Made by a program: the position numbers and the translations under genes. Positions 1-7,599 of a stretch of DNA of 10,746 nt are shown one piece after another. Positions within the stretch are counted from its first letter, which is position 1. Every line of letters starts with the position of its first letter. Below the pieces are notes generated by a model that was not told where the DNA came from, made no database searches, and saw only the letters and a program-made list of their open reading frames with translations. This stretch comes from Rhodoferax sp. (lineage in GTDB: Bacteria > Pseudomonadota > Gammaproteobacteria > Burkholderiales > Burkholderiaceae_C), in assembly GCA_018882485.1 (NCBI GenBank), contig VERU01000048.1:1-10746 (forward strand), in the 5' to 3' direction.

Positions 1-91
1 GTGTCGATCGCACGACCCCCTGCGTATGCCATGCCACCCGCTGGTGTGTGGCAACTCATGCAGTTTCCAGCTCGCGCCAGGTAGGCGCCTC
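1..91 (+). repeat. Left arm of a 91-base perfect inverted repeat
   Basis: These bases are the exact reverse complement of 125-215. Read on the minus strand, they encode the same cytochrome segment as the right arm, including the CMSCH heme motif and the following TPAGGMAYAGG residues. The arm reaches the first base of the window, so its outer limit is unknown. An in-frame TAG at 82-84 closes the downstream cytochrome reading frame, so this arm cannot be the natural 5' end of that gene. A fold-back assembly or amplification chimera at a contig end is the simplest reading; a genuine inverted duplication is the alternative. Confidence 0.9.
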
Positions 92-93
92 TC

Positions 94-1290
94 ACCCCGG
101 CGTCGCTGGACAACGCTGCGCAGCGAGGCGCCTACCTGGCGCGAGCTGGAAACTGCATGAGTTGCCACACACCAGCGGGTGGCATGGCATACGCAGGGGG
201 TCGTGCGATCGACACACCCTTCGGCACCTTGTGGTCAGGCAATCTAACGCCCGATCGTGAAACCGGCCTGGGGAAATGGACTCCGGACGATTTCTGGCGC
301 GCCATGCATCAGGGGCGTTCACGCGATGGGCGCGCGCTGTACCCAGCGTTTCCCTACCCGTACTTCACACGGATCAGCCGCCAAGACAGCGACGATCTCT
401 TTGCTTATCTCCAAACCCTGCCCCCCGTCTCGAAGGCGCAACGGCCCCATGAACTCCGCTGGCCCTATGGCAGTCCCGTCGCGCTGAACCTCTGGCGCTG
501 GCTCTACTTCCGGGAAGGCCCAGCAGCAACCGAGCCGAATCGAGATCCGCGATGGCTGCGGGGCGCCTATCTGGTTCAGGGTCTGTCACATTGCGGCGCC
601 TGCCACACACCGCGCAATCGCTGGGGCGCGAGCCAGGACGCGCTGGACCTCGGTGGTGCGATGATGCCGGATCAGAAGTGGTTTGCCCCGTCGCTGCGCT
701 CGGGAGCCCAGGGTGGCCTGGGCGACTGGTCAGCCCAGGATATCGTGGCTCTGCTAAGGACCGGCGTTTCGGCCCGTGGAGGGTCCTCTGGCCCCATGGC
801 CCGGGTTGTTCTGCACGGCACGCAACATCTGGACCCCGTCGATCTCGAAGCCATGGCGGTGTACCTGCAATCACTCGGACCGGGCAAGGACACCACAACA
901 GCGCCGGTCGCTGACGCGGGCCCGTTGCATGGCAAAGGCCTGACAGCCCCAACCGGCAAAGGGCGACGCGATGGCGTCGTGCTGTACGACCGGCATTGCG
1001 CGGCCTGTCACGGAGAAGCCGGCGAGGGGCGCCCGGGTGTCTATCCGCCCCTGGCTGGCAATCGGACCGTCCAGCAGAACCCCATCAACAACCTGATCCA
1101 GATCGTCCTGAACGGCGGATACGGTCCGGCCACCACCGGCAACCCGCGTCCGCATGGCATGCCACCCTTTGTGCTGCAACTCGATGACGCCGATCTGGCC
1201 GCTTTGCTGAGCCACATTCGCAGCGCATGGGGCCATCGGGCCGCACCGGTCACGGAACTGCAGGTGCAGCAGGCACGCAAGACGCCATAA
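94..1290 (+). CDS. Multiheme cytochrome c, dehydrogenase electron-transfer subunit (5' truncated)
   Basis: This is a periplasmic c-type cytochrome with three heme-binding CXXCH motifs: CMSCH (codons 154-168), CGACH (592-606) and CAACH (997-1011). Three cytochrome c domains in one chain is the layout of the cytochrome subunits of membrane-bound alcohol, gluconate and related molybdenum or flavin dehydrogenases, which pass electrons to ubiquinone or a terminal oxidase. The HGMPPF segment near 1153-1170 looks like the Met axial-ligand region of the third heme. The equivalent YPAFPYPYFTR region after the first heme has no obvious Met. The first ATG at 157 cannot be the real start, because the first heme Cys is the codon before it (154-156). 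The frame reads back as family-like sequence (RGAYLARAGNC) to about 94 and is then broken at the inverted-repeat junction. The signal peptide and N-terminus are therefore missing. The catalytic partner is not in the window. The exact dehydrogenase type cannot be told from this subunit alone. Confidence 0.88.
   Translation, partial: TPASLDNAAQRGAYLARAGNCMSCHTPAGGMAYAGGRAIDTPFGTLWSGNLTPDRETGLGKWTPDDFWRAMHQGRSRDGRALYPAFPYPYFTRISRQDSDDLFAYLQTLPPVSKAQRPHELRWPYGSPVALNLWRWLYFREGPAATEPNRDPRWLRGAYLVQGLSHCGACHTPRNRWGASQDALDLGGAMMPDQKWFAPSLRSGAQGGLGDWSAQDIVALLRTGVSARGGSSGPMARVVLHGTQHLDPVDLEAMAVYLQSLGPGKDTTTAPVADAGPLHGKGLTAPTGKGRRDGVVLYDRHCAACHGEAGEGRPGVYPPLAGNRTVQQNPINNLIQIVLNGGYGPATTGNPRPHGMPPFVLQLDDADLAALLSHIRSAWGHRAAPVTELQVQQARKTP
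125..215 (+). repeat. Right arm of the 91-base inverted repeat (native copy)
   Basis: This arm is the exact reverse complement of 1-91 and is separated from it by 33 bases (92-124). It reads smoothly into the cytochrome c gene in the plus direction, so it is taken as the original copy. The inner edges of both arms carry the 8-base palindrome AGGCGCCT, and the spacer contains the 10-base palindrome GCTGCGCAGC (115-124). Such short palindromes could promote strand fold-back during replication, amplification or sequencing. Confidence 0.9.
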
Positions 1291-1326
1291 TCTCGGCTCA
1301 GCAGCCCCCAACCTCCAGGAGATGTC

Positions 1327-2970
1327 ATGCCCATGAAGTCCGTGCGCCTCGCCCCCCTACTCGTACTGACCGGTCTTCTGAGCGCATGTGCCTCGGGCCC
1401 TTTAGGCGGCCCGCAGCGCGACCAGACCTACCGATTGACGGTGCTGCACACCAACGACCACCACGGTCGCTTCTGGAAGAACGGCGACGGTGAATACGGC
1501 ATGGCGGCCCGCAAAACCGTGATCGATTCGATACGCCGGGAAGTGGCTGCCTCGGGTGGTCAAACCCTTTTGCTGGATGGCGGCGATGTCAACACCGGTG
1601 TGCCGGAAAGCGACCTCCAGGACGCCGTACCCGATTTCAAGGGCATGAATCTGCTGGGCTACCAGGCGATGGCGGTGGGAAACCACGAATTCGACAAGCC
1701 GCTTGCAATCCTCAAGATGCAGCGCGATCTGGCCCAGTTCCCCATGCTGTCAGCCAACATCTATGAAAACGGGTCTCGCATGTTCGAGCCCTACCGGATT
1801 TTCAAAGTCGGCGGCCTCCGTGTCGGTGTGATGGGGCTGACCACGGAGGACACCTACAAGATGGTGCTCCCGGATCATGTGAAGAACATCGAATTCCGCA
1901 GCGCCCAGGCTGAAGCCGCCAAAGTGGTGCCCGAGTTGCGTGCACGGGCGGACGTCGTGATCGCTGCGACCCACATGGGCCACTATCCCGACGGTCAGCA
2001 TGGAACCCAATCCCCGGGCGATGTCGAACTGGCGCGTGCCGTCAAGGGCATCGACCTCATCGTGGGCGGCCACACCCAGAATCCGGCCTGCATGAAGGCC
2101 GAGAACGTGCTCGATGAAGCCTATGTACCGGGTGCCGAATGCCGTCCCGATCGACAGAACGGCGCCTGGATCGTGCAGGCCCATGAATGGGGCAAGTACG
2201 TTGGCCGAGCTGATTTCGAATACCGCAATGGCGAATTCAAGTTGGTGCAGTACGCCTTGATCCCAGTTAACCTGAAGCGGCCGTTAAAAGGCGCAGACGG
2301 CAAAACCAGCCTGGTGACGTACACCCCGGAAATCGCAGAAGACAAGGAGATGCTGGCCCTGTTGACACCCTACCAGGAATTCGGTCAGCAAAAGCTCAAC
2401 GTCGATATCGGGAGCACCGACGGCAAGCTGGAGGGGGATCGGGCCGTGGTGCGCAGCCGTCCAGCCGCGCTGGCGGTGTTGATCGGACGGGCGGCCATGG
2501 AGAAAACCCGGGCCGACTTTGCTGTGGTCAACGCGGGTGGTGTGCGGGATTCCATCGCGGCGGGACGTATCACCTACAAGGACGTGCTGAAGGTACAGCC
2601 CTTCGGAAACACCCTCAGCACCGTCGATCTGACGGGCAGCGAGGTACAAAATTACCTCAACGCGTCGGCCCGGATGAGCACAGGCTCCGGGGCATTTGCC
2701 CAATTTGCGGGCGTGAGCATGGTCATTTCCGGCGGTGTGGCGTCCGAGGTCCGCATCAATGGCGCTCCGCTCAACCCATCTGCCAAGTACCGCATGGTGA
2801 TCAACAACTTCCAGGCCGCAGGTGGCGACGGCTACCCCAAGCTGACGGGCCATCCCAGCCACGTCAACACCGGCTTCGTCGATGCCGATGTGCTGCGTGG
2901 CTTCATCGCGGCGCACAGTCCCCTGAAGGCGGCTGACTACCAGCCCGGAGATGCGGTCGTCCGCAGGTAG
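1327..2970 (+). CDS. ushA: UshA-type 5'-nucleotidase / UDP-sugar hydrolase, predicted lipoprotein
   Basis: The 547-residue protein matches the length and architecture of E. coli UshA: an N-terminal dinuclear metallophosphatase domain and a C-terminal nucleotide-binding domain. UshA enzymes hydrolyse nucleotides and UDP-sugars outside the cytoplasm so nucleosides can be recovered. All seven metal-ligand positions known from UshA are visible: D44 and H46 (NDHHG), D87, N119 (GNHEFD), H216, H249 and Q251 (GHTQN). C255 and C272 keep the spacing of the UshA disulfide. The C-terminal domain shows KVQPFGN and GGDGYPKL, which carry the base-stacking Phe residues in UshA. The N-terminus has a positively charged, hydrophobic segment ending in a lipobox (LLSAC, Cys21), so a lipid-anchored form is predicted, unlike soluble E. 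coli UshA. AGGAG at 1317-1321 supports the ATG at 1327; a second ATG at 1333 is less well spaced. It begins 36 bases after the cytochrome gene. Confidence 0.93.
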   Translation: MPMKSVRLAPLLVLTGLLSACASGPLGGPQRDQTYRLTVLHTNDHHGRFWKNGDGEYGMAARKTVIDSIRREVAASGGQTLLLDGGDVNTGVPESDLQDAVPDFKGMNLLGYQAMAVGNHEFDKPLAILKMQRDLAQFPMLSANIYENGSRMFEPYRIFKVGGLRVGVMGLTTEDTYKMVLPDHVKNIEFRSAQAEAAKVVPELRARADVVIAATHMGHYPDGQHGTQSPGDVELARAVKGIDLIVGGHTQNPACMKAENVLDEAYVPGAECRPDRQNGAWIVQAHEWGKYVGRADFEYRNGEFKLVQYALIPVNLKRPLKGADGKTSLVTYTPEIAEDKEMLALLTPYQEFGQQKLNVDIGSTDGKLEGDRAVVRSRPAALAVLIGRAAMEKTRADFAVVNAGGVRDSIAAGRITYKDVLKVQPFGNTLSTVDLTGSEVQNYLNASARMSTGSGAFAQFAGVSMVISGGVASEVRINGAPLNPSAKYRMVINNFQAAGGDGYPKLTGHPSHVNTGFVDADVLRGFIAAHSPLKAADYQPGDAVVRR

Positions 2971-5128
2971 GGGTCGATCCCCCCCAAGGCCGGTCGCGGC
3001 CACCCTGCCTGGGCGACGACAACGTCGACGGCAGGTCAATTCGCCTGCGCTGCCGCGATCGGCGCCGCAACTGGTGCGGGACCTGCGTCGTTACCAATCC
3101 GAACTGGAAATCCAGAACCAGGCGCTGCGGTACAGCCAGGCCGTTGCCGAAGGTGCCTCCGAACGCTTCCTGACCCTGTTTTCGAACGTCCCGCTGGCGC
3201 TGATGGTGGTGGACGAAGACAGCCTGGTTCTTGAAAGCAACGCCATGGCCCTGAAGCGGTTTCGACCGCTGGAGCACGATCCACCCCTCAATTTTTTACT
3301 GCCCTTTGTCAGTGGACAGCATGTGCAGAGGGTACGCATCGCATTCGACCGGGCGCGAAGCGAATCCGGCGTGGAGGCCAGCGAGGTGGTGTTCTCGTGC
3401 GGCTCGGGCGGCCAGTTCACGGGCGATTTGCACATTGCCCGCATCGAAAACCGGCAGGATGAGTTGGCCCATTTCATCTGTGCCATCATCGACCAGAGTC
3501 CACTGCTGGCCGAACGCCGTGCACTGCGCGATAGCGCGGCCGAACTCCAGACCAGCAACCTCGAGCTGCAACTCAGCAAGAACCGCTTGGCGGCCGTGAT
3601 CGATTCGGCACTGGATGCGATCGTCTGTGTCGATGCCGACCACCGCATCACCATCTTCAATCCAGCAGCGGCCGCGCTGTTTCAATGTCCGTCCTCCCAA
3701 GCCATAGGCAGCCCACTGGCTCGATTCATACCCGATGCCGCCGTCGGACTGTCCTACACGAACCTGACCACCCATGCGCAACTCGGTGAAATCACCGGTC
3801 TGACCGCCAGTGGCGGTGAAATCGCCATCGAAGTCAACCTGTCGTTCGAAAACAGCGCAGAAGGCGGCATCACCACCGTTTTCGTTCGGGATCTCAGCGC
3901 GCGCAAAAAAATCGAGGCCCACCGCAATGCGCTGGAATCCCAACTGAGGGAATCCCACAAGATGCAGGCCGTGGGCACCATGGCCGGCGGTATCGCGCAT
4001 GATTTCAACAATATCATCAGCGCCATCCTCGGCAATGCCGCACTGGCCCAACAGGATGTCGCGCCCGGCTCTCCCGCCCAGGTCAGCCTGACTGAAATCG
4101 ACAAGGCGGGCCGCCGCGCGCGTGATCTGGTTCGCCAGATCCTGGCCTTCAGCCGGAACGAAGCGCCCGAACGCGTCCCCCTGGACCTCGCAGAAGTGGT
4201 TCAGGAAACGGTGCGGCTGCTGCGCGTGACACTTCCTCCGCTGATCGAATTGACGGTGGAACTGCAACCCGATACCCCGAAAGTGATGGCTGACGCCACC
4301 CAGGTGGAGCAGGCGCTGCTGAACCTCTGCACCAATGCCATCCAGGCCATAGGTCCTCAACGGGGCTCCGTCCGGGTCCAGTTGGGCCTACATCGGTCGG
4401 TCCAGTTGGCCGGCCTGCAGGCCCCGGCCTCGCTGCTCGAACACGCCCGGTTGGTGCGCCTGGCTGTGAGTGACACCGGCAGCGGAATGGCAGCTGAAAC
4501 CCTGGAGCGGGTGTTCGAGCCCTTTTTCACCACCAAACCGGTGGGACAGGGAACAGGCCTCGGCCTGGCCGTGGTCCATGGCGTGATGCGGACCCATGAA
4601 GGCACCGTGCAGGTGCACAGCGTGCCCGGCCAAGGCAGCGAGTTTTCACTGTGGTTTCCGCCCTGCGACGCCCTCGGTGCGACACCTCCCGATCCGTGGC
4701 CGGCCGGCTCGGTTGCCGAGTGGCCTGCCCCGTCGACAACCGGCCGAGGCGAGCGGGTGATGTACGTGGACGACGACGAAGCGCTGGTTTTTCTGGTCGG
4801 CCGCGTCCTCAAGCGCCAGGGTTACGCGGTCACCACCTGCACCGATCCACGGGAAGCCGCCGCTCGGCTGCGCGCCGATCCGATGGGCGTTGACCTGCTG
4901 GTCACCGACTACAACATGCCCGGTTACAGCGGAATCGACCTTCTGCGCGAGGCCCGCTCCATCCGGGCCGATCTGCCCGTGGCCCTGGCCTCAGGGTATG
5001 TAACGCAGGAGATCGAGCAGAGCGCTCTGGCAGCGGGGGCACTGGCGCTGATCCACAAACCCAACGATGTGGACGAGCTCTGTGAAACCGTACACAGACT
5101 GCTCGATGGAGCAGACCGTTCCCGATGA
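2951..5128 (+). CDS. Soluble hybrid sensor histidine kinase (PAS-PAS-HisKA-HATPase_c-REC)
   Basis: This is a two-component signalling protein. Two PAS-like regions lie at roughly residues 68-175 and 210-315, joined by a helical linker. The HisKA H-box is AHDFNN with the phosphorylated His350. The ATPase domain has an N-box (NLCTNAIQAI, from N458), a G1 box (DTGSGM, 508-513), an F-box-like FEPFFTTK and a G2 box (GQGTGLGLA, 532-540). A C-terminal receiver carries the acidic cluster D607-D609, phospho-acceptor D653 (TDYNMPG) and a conserved Lys (IHKP). No membrane segment or signal peptide is seen, so it should sense a cytoplasmic cue; PAS ligand unknown. No separate response regulator with an output domain is adjacent, so its partner is probably elsewhere. 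The start is uncertain. ATG 2951 overlaps the ushA end by 20 bases, GGAG directly abuts the ATG, and the first 40 or so residues are Arg/Pro-rich. GTG 3074, just before the helical RDLRRYQSELEIQNQAL segment, is the alternative. Confidence 0.92.
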   Translation: MRSSAGRGRSPPRPVAATLPGRRQRRRQVNSPALPRSAPQLVRDLRRYQSELEIQNQALRYSQAVAEGASERFLTLFSNVPLALMVVDEDSLVLESNAMALKRFRPLEHDPPLNFLLPFVSGQHVQRVRIAFDRARSESGVEASEVVFSCGSGGQFTGDLHIARIENRQDELAHFICAIIDQSPLLAERRALRDSAAELQTSNLELQLSKNRLAAVIDSALDAIVCVDADHRITIFNPAAAALFQCPSSQAIGSPLARFIPDAAVGLSYTNLTTHAQLGEITGLTASGGEIAIEVNLSFENSAEGGITTVFVRDLSARKKIEAHRNALESQLRESHKMQAVGTMAGGIAHDFNNIISAILGNAALAQQDVAPGSPAQVSLTEIDKAGRRARDLVRQILAFSRNEAPERVPLDLAEVVQETVRLLRVTLPPLIELTVELQPDTPKVMADATQVEQALLNLCTNAIQAIGPQRGSVRVQLGLHRSVQLAGLQAPASLLEHARLVRLAVSDTGSGMAAETLERVFEPFFTTKPVGQGTGLGLAVVHGVMRTHEGTVQVHSVPGQGSEFSLWFPPCDALGATPPDPWPAGSVAEWPAPSTTGRGERVMYVDDDEALVFLVGRVLKRQGYAVTTCTDPREAAARLRADPMGVDLLVTDYNMPGYSGIDLLREARSIRADLPVALASGYVTQEIEQSALAAGALALIHKPNDVDELCETVHRLLDGADRSR

Positions 5129-5777
5129 TCGAATGGCACTGCGGGTGCTGCATGCCGACGAGGCGGTGCTGGTCATCGACAAGCCGTCCGGACTGCTGTC
5201 AGTACCTGGCCGCGGGGAGGACCGACAAGACTGCGTCAGCCGCCGCATCCAGCGCCTGTGGGCCGATGCGCGGGTGGTACACCGGCTGGACATGGACACC
5301 TCCGGCCTCATGATCATGGCCCGGGGGCCCAGCGCCCAGCGACGCCTGTCCGACGCTTTTGCCGCGCAATCCATCGAAAAAAGGTACGTCGCCGTGGTGC
5401 ACGGGGCGATGGACGCGTCCCTGGCTGCTGCATCGGGATGGCAGGAGATCGATCTGCCCATCGCTGCGGACTGGCTGCGGCGCCCGCTTCGTGTCATCGA
5501 CCGACAAGGCGGAAAGCCGAGCCTGACCCGGTGGCGGTGTCTCGCGACCGACACCGCTGCCCAGCGGACCCGGCTCGAGTTGTCGCCACAGACCGGTCGC
5601 ACACACCAGTTACGCGTGCACCTGCAAGCAATGGGCCACCCCATCGTCGGAGACCGTCTGTATGGCAGCAACGCGGATGGGGCAGAGGGCCGTTTGCACC
5701 TGCACGCCAGCCGATTGCAATTCACCCACCCGATGAGCGGGCACGAATTGACTTTCGGCAGCCCGGTTCCGTTTTGA
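5106..5777 (+). CDS. rluA: RluA-family 23S rRNA/tRNA pseudouridine synthase
   Basis: The protein converts specific uridines in RNA to pseudouridine. E. coli RluA, which it resembles along its full length (about 219 residues), acts on 23S rRNA U746 and tRNA U32. Visible family motifs are VIDKPSGLLSVPGRG near the N-terminus, the catalytic loop HRLDMDTSGL with catalytic Asp62, GRTHQLRVHLQAMGHPIVGD, and the closing HLHASRLQFTHP. There is no S4 domain, as expected for the RluA subgroup. Start choice: ATG 5106 gives a lead-in similar in length to E. coli RluA and overlaps the kinase gene by 23 bases. ATG 5133 starts just before the first conserved strand and avoids the overlap, and ATG 5067 adds 13 unconserved residues. 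None has a clear ribosome binding site, which fits translational coupling to the kinase gene. A TruA/RluC/RluD role is less likely given the short length. Confidence 0.88.
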   Translation: MEQTVPDDRMALRVLHADEAVLVIDKPSGLLSVPGRGEDRQDCVSRRIQRLWADARVVHRLDMDTSGLMIMARGPSAQRRLSDAFAAQSIEKRYVAVVHGAMDASLAAASGWQEIDLPIAADWLRRPLRVIDRQGGKPSLTRWRCLATDTAAQRTRLELSPQTGRTHQLRVHLQAMGHPIVGDRLYGSNADGAEGRLHLHASRLQFTHPMSGHELTFGSPVPF

Positions 5778-5819
5778 CGCGGAAAGCTCGGACACCCGGA
5801 CCTGTCGGCCCCGCGTCAG
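5775..5819 (+). terminator. Possible hairpin after rluA
   Basis: TGACGCGG (5775-5782, including the rluA stop codon) is the perfect reverse complement of CCGCGTCA (5811-5818), giving an 8-base-pair stem with a 28-base loop. No T-run follows, so it is not a classical intrinsic terminator. It could be a 3'-end stabilising structure or chance in GC-rich DNA. Confidence 0.25.
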
Positions 5820-5842
5820 GGTTGGCCGCTAGCATGGAAGTT

Positions 5843-5880
5843 CGCTCCAATCCACCTTTAGTCCGCTCCAATCCACCTTT
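5843..5880 (+). repeat. Tandem 17-base direct repeat upstream of bktB
   Basis: CGCTCCAATCCACCTTT occurs at 5843-5859 and again, identically, at 5864-5880. The start-to-start distance is 21 bases, close to two helical turns, so a protein could bind both copies on the same DNA face. The second copy ends 8 bases before the bktB Shine-Dalgarno sequence. It may be an operator, a 5'-UTR element, or a small tandem duplication with no role. The repeat itself is certain; its function is inferred. Confidence 0.85.
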
Positions 5881-5900
5881 TCAACCTCAGGAGATCCACC

Positions 5901-7085
5901 ATGTCCCGTGAAGTCGTGATCGTCAGCGCCGTCCGCACCGCCATCGGTACCTACGGCGGCAGTCTCAAGGATATTGCAACCACCGACCTGGCCGCCCAGG
6001 TGGTCCGGGAGTCCTTGTCGAGAGCCCAGGTCGATGGCAAGGATGTGGGTCATGTGGTGTTCGGTCATGTGGTCAACACCGAACCCAAGGACATGTACCT
6101 CTCGCGGGTGGCTGCGATCAACGGGGGATGTGCCGAAGGCACCCCCGCTTTCAATGTCAACCGTTTGTGCGGATCCGGCCTGCAGGCCATCGTCTCGGCC
6201 AGCCAGTCCATCCTGCTGGGCGACACCGACGTCGCCATCGGCGGAGGCGCCGAGAACATGAGCCGTGGCCCCTATGCCAGCCTGAGTGCCCGCTGGGGCG
6301 CACGCATGGGCGACGCCAAGATGATCGATATGGTGGTGGGCGCATTGCACGACCCGTTTCACACCATCCACATGGGCGTAACGGCCGAAAATATCGCGTC
6401 CAAGTGGGGAATCACCCGGGAAACCCAGGATGCGCTGGCGGTCGAAAGCCACAACCGTGCGCAGCGCGCCACCGAAGCTGGGTACTTCAAGAGCCAGATC
6501 CTGCCGGTGATGCTGAAGTCCAAGAAAGGCGAAGTGGCCTTCGACACCGACGAGCATTTCCGCGCCAACTGTTCGATGGCCGATATGGCCAAACTCAAGC
6601 CGGTGTTCCTCAAGGAGAACGGCACCGTGACCGCTGGCAACGCGTCTGGCATCAACGATGCCGCCGCCGCTGTGGTCCTGATGGAAGCGGGCACGGCCCG
6701 CGCCAGGGGACTCAAACCCCTGGCGCGCCTGGTGGCCTACGCCCATGCCGGTGTGGAGCCCAAGTACATGGGGATCGGGCCGGTGCCGGCAACCCAGAAG
6801 GCGCTTCAAAAAGCCGGCCTCACGATCCAGGACCTGGATGTGATCGAAGCCAACGAAGCCTTCGCCGCCCAGGCCTGCGCCGTCACCCGCGATCTGGGAC
6901 TGGATCCCGCAAAAGTCAACCCCAATGGATCGGGCATCTCTCTGGGTCATCCCATCGGGGCCACCGGTGCACTGATCACCGTGAAGGCGCTCTACGAGCT
7001 GGAGCGCATCGGTGGGCGCTATGCCCTGGTCACCATGTGCATCGGCGGCGGGCAGGGGATTGCGGCCATCTTCGAGCGGACCTGA
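5901..7085 (+). CDS. bktB: Beta-ketothiolase / acetyl-CoA acetyltransferase (BktB-like)
   Basis: This thiolase condenses or cleaves acyl-CoA units: acetoacetyl-CoA to and from two acetyl-CoA and, for BktB proteins, also C5 and longer 3-ketoacyl-CoA. It feeds polyhydroxyalkanoate synthesis or fatty-acid and ketone degradation in the cytoplasm. The length (394 residues) equals that of Cupriavidus BktB, and the sequence follows it closely by memory. The catalytic set sits at the BktB numbers: Cys90 (NRLCGSG), His350 (GHPIGATGA) and Cys380 (MCIGGGQG). NEAFAAQA is also present. AGGAG at 5889-5893, seven bases before the ATG, confirms the start. It stands 123 bases after rluA with its own upstream repeat, so it probably has its own promoter. 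It is convergent with the UspA gene, with only 21 bases between stop codons. Substrate preference (BktB versus PhaA-type) is inferred from similarity and is less certain than the enzyme class. Confidence 0.9.
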   Translation: MSREVVIVSAVRTAIGTYGGSLKDIATTDLAAQVVRESLSRAQVDGKDVGHVVFGHVVNTEPKDMYLSRVAAINGGCAEGTPAFNVNRLCGSGLQAIVSASQSILLGDTDVAIGGGAENMSRGPYASLSARWGARMGDAKMIDMVVGALHDPFHTIHMGVTAENIASKWGITRETQDALAVESHNRAQRATEAGYFKSQILPVMLKSKKGEVAFDTDEHFRANCSMADMAKLKPVFLKENGTVTAGNASGINDAAAAVVLMEAGTARARGLKPLARLVAYAHAGVEPKYMGIGPVPATQKALQKAGLTIQDLDVIEANEAFAAQACAVTRDLGLDPAKVNPNGSGISLGHPIGATGALITVKALYELERIGGRYALVTMCIGGGQGIAAIFERT

Positions 7086-7106
7086 ATCCCCGCGTCATCA
7101 GGGTGA

Positions 7107-7544
7107 TCAGCCCCGCACCACCAGCACCGGGCGGGTGGTGTGGGCCAATACCGCCTGGGTGACGCTGCCGAGCACCCATTTTTCCAGGCCGCTGCGCCCA
7201 TGTGACCCCATCACAATGAGATCGCAGCCCTGGCTTTCGGCGGCCTGCACCACACCGCGCCAAGGTGTGTGCGACTCCAGAATCGAGGTCTCGGCTGGAA
7301 TGGCCGCTGAATCGAACAGTTCCTTGGCGGCCTGGACCGACATCTGTGCCTCGGCCATGGCGGCACTGAGGTACTCGGACTGACCGTAAGCGAAATCGGT
7401 CCCGACACCGGTAAAGGGGTAGGGGTCGACCACGAAAGCGATGACCACCCGGCTGCCATGCACCCGGGCCAGATCGGCAGCGACGCGTGCCGCAGCCAGC
7501 GCGGTGGGAGAACCATCAACGGGGACCAGTATCGTCTTGAACAT
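7107..7544 (-). CDS. Universal stress protein, UspA family, ATP-binding type
   Basis: This is a single-domain, 145-residue cytoplasmic UspA protein. The N-terminus MFKTILVPVDGS is the standard first strand with Asp10. The C-terminal nucleotide-binding motif G-x2-G-x9-G-S is complete (G113, G116, G126, S127, within GSHGRSGLEKWVLGS), so it is predicted to bind ATP. Family members are induced by starvation, oxygen limitation and respiratory stress; their biochemical role is often unclear. The frame is open for a further 23 residues upstream (to 7613), but the start is placed at 7544 because the conserved domain begins there and GGAG lies seven bases before it on the minus strand (plus-strand CTCC, 7552-7555). 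An FNR-like site centred at 7606.5 suggests activation when oxygen is low. It is divergent from the hemerythrin gene. Confidence 0.93.
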   Translation of the reverse strand: MFKTILVPVDGSPTALAAARVAADLARVHGSRVVIAFVVDPYPFTGVGTDFAYGQSEYLSAAMAEAQMSVQAAKELFDSAAIPAETSILESHTPWRGVVQAAESQGCDLIVMGSHGRSGLEKWVLGSVTQAVLAHTTRPVLVVRG

Positions 7545-7571
7545 GGGCTTTCTCCAGGAAGGACAGATTTC

Positions 7572-7577
7572 AGTATC
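7572..7577 (-). promoter_or_regulatory. Candidate -10 element of the UspA promoter
   Basis: The minus-strand hexamer GATACT matches four of six bases of TATAAT. If it occupies -12 to -7, the start of transcription is near 7565, and the FNR-like dyad at 7600-7613 is centred exactly at -41.5, the class II activator position. The resulting 5' leader of about 20 bases still contains the ribosome binding site. Transcription start not measured. Confidence 0.5.
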
Positions 7578-7599
7578 CGGCCATCCGGTTTCGAAAAGT

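Noticed and set aside
1..215. Terminal inverted repeat of a transposon
   Set aside because: The two arms are only 33 bases apart and encode cytochrome sequence; there is no transposase or target-site duplication in view.
3905..3911. Run of seven A bases in the kinase gene as a possible frameshift site
   Set aside because: The frame continues correctly into the conserved HisKA domain, and no slippage-stimulating structure or alternative product is evident.
3296..4360. Minus-strand open frame of 354 codons opposite the histidine kinase
   Set aside because: The plus strand encodes clear PAS and HisKA motifs here; the antisense translation shows no family pattern.
5829..6950. Long minus-strand open frame (373 codons) opposite the thiolase
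   Set aside because: It lies antisense to a certain bktB gene, has no recognisable domain, and is expected from GC-rich codon bias.
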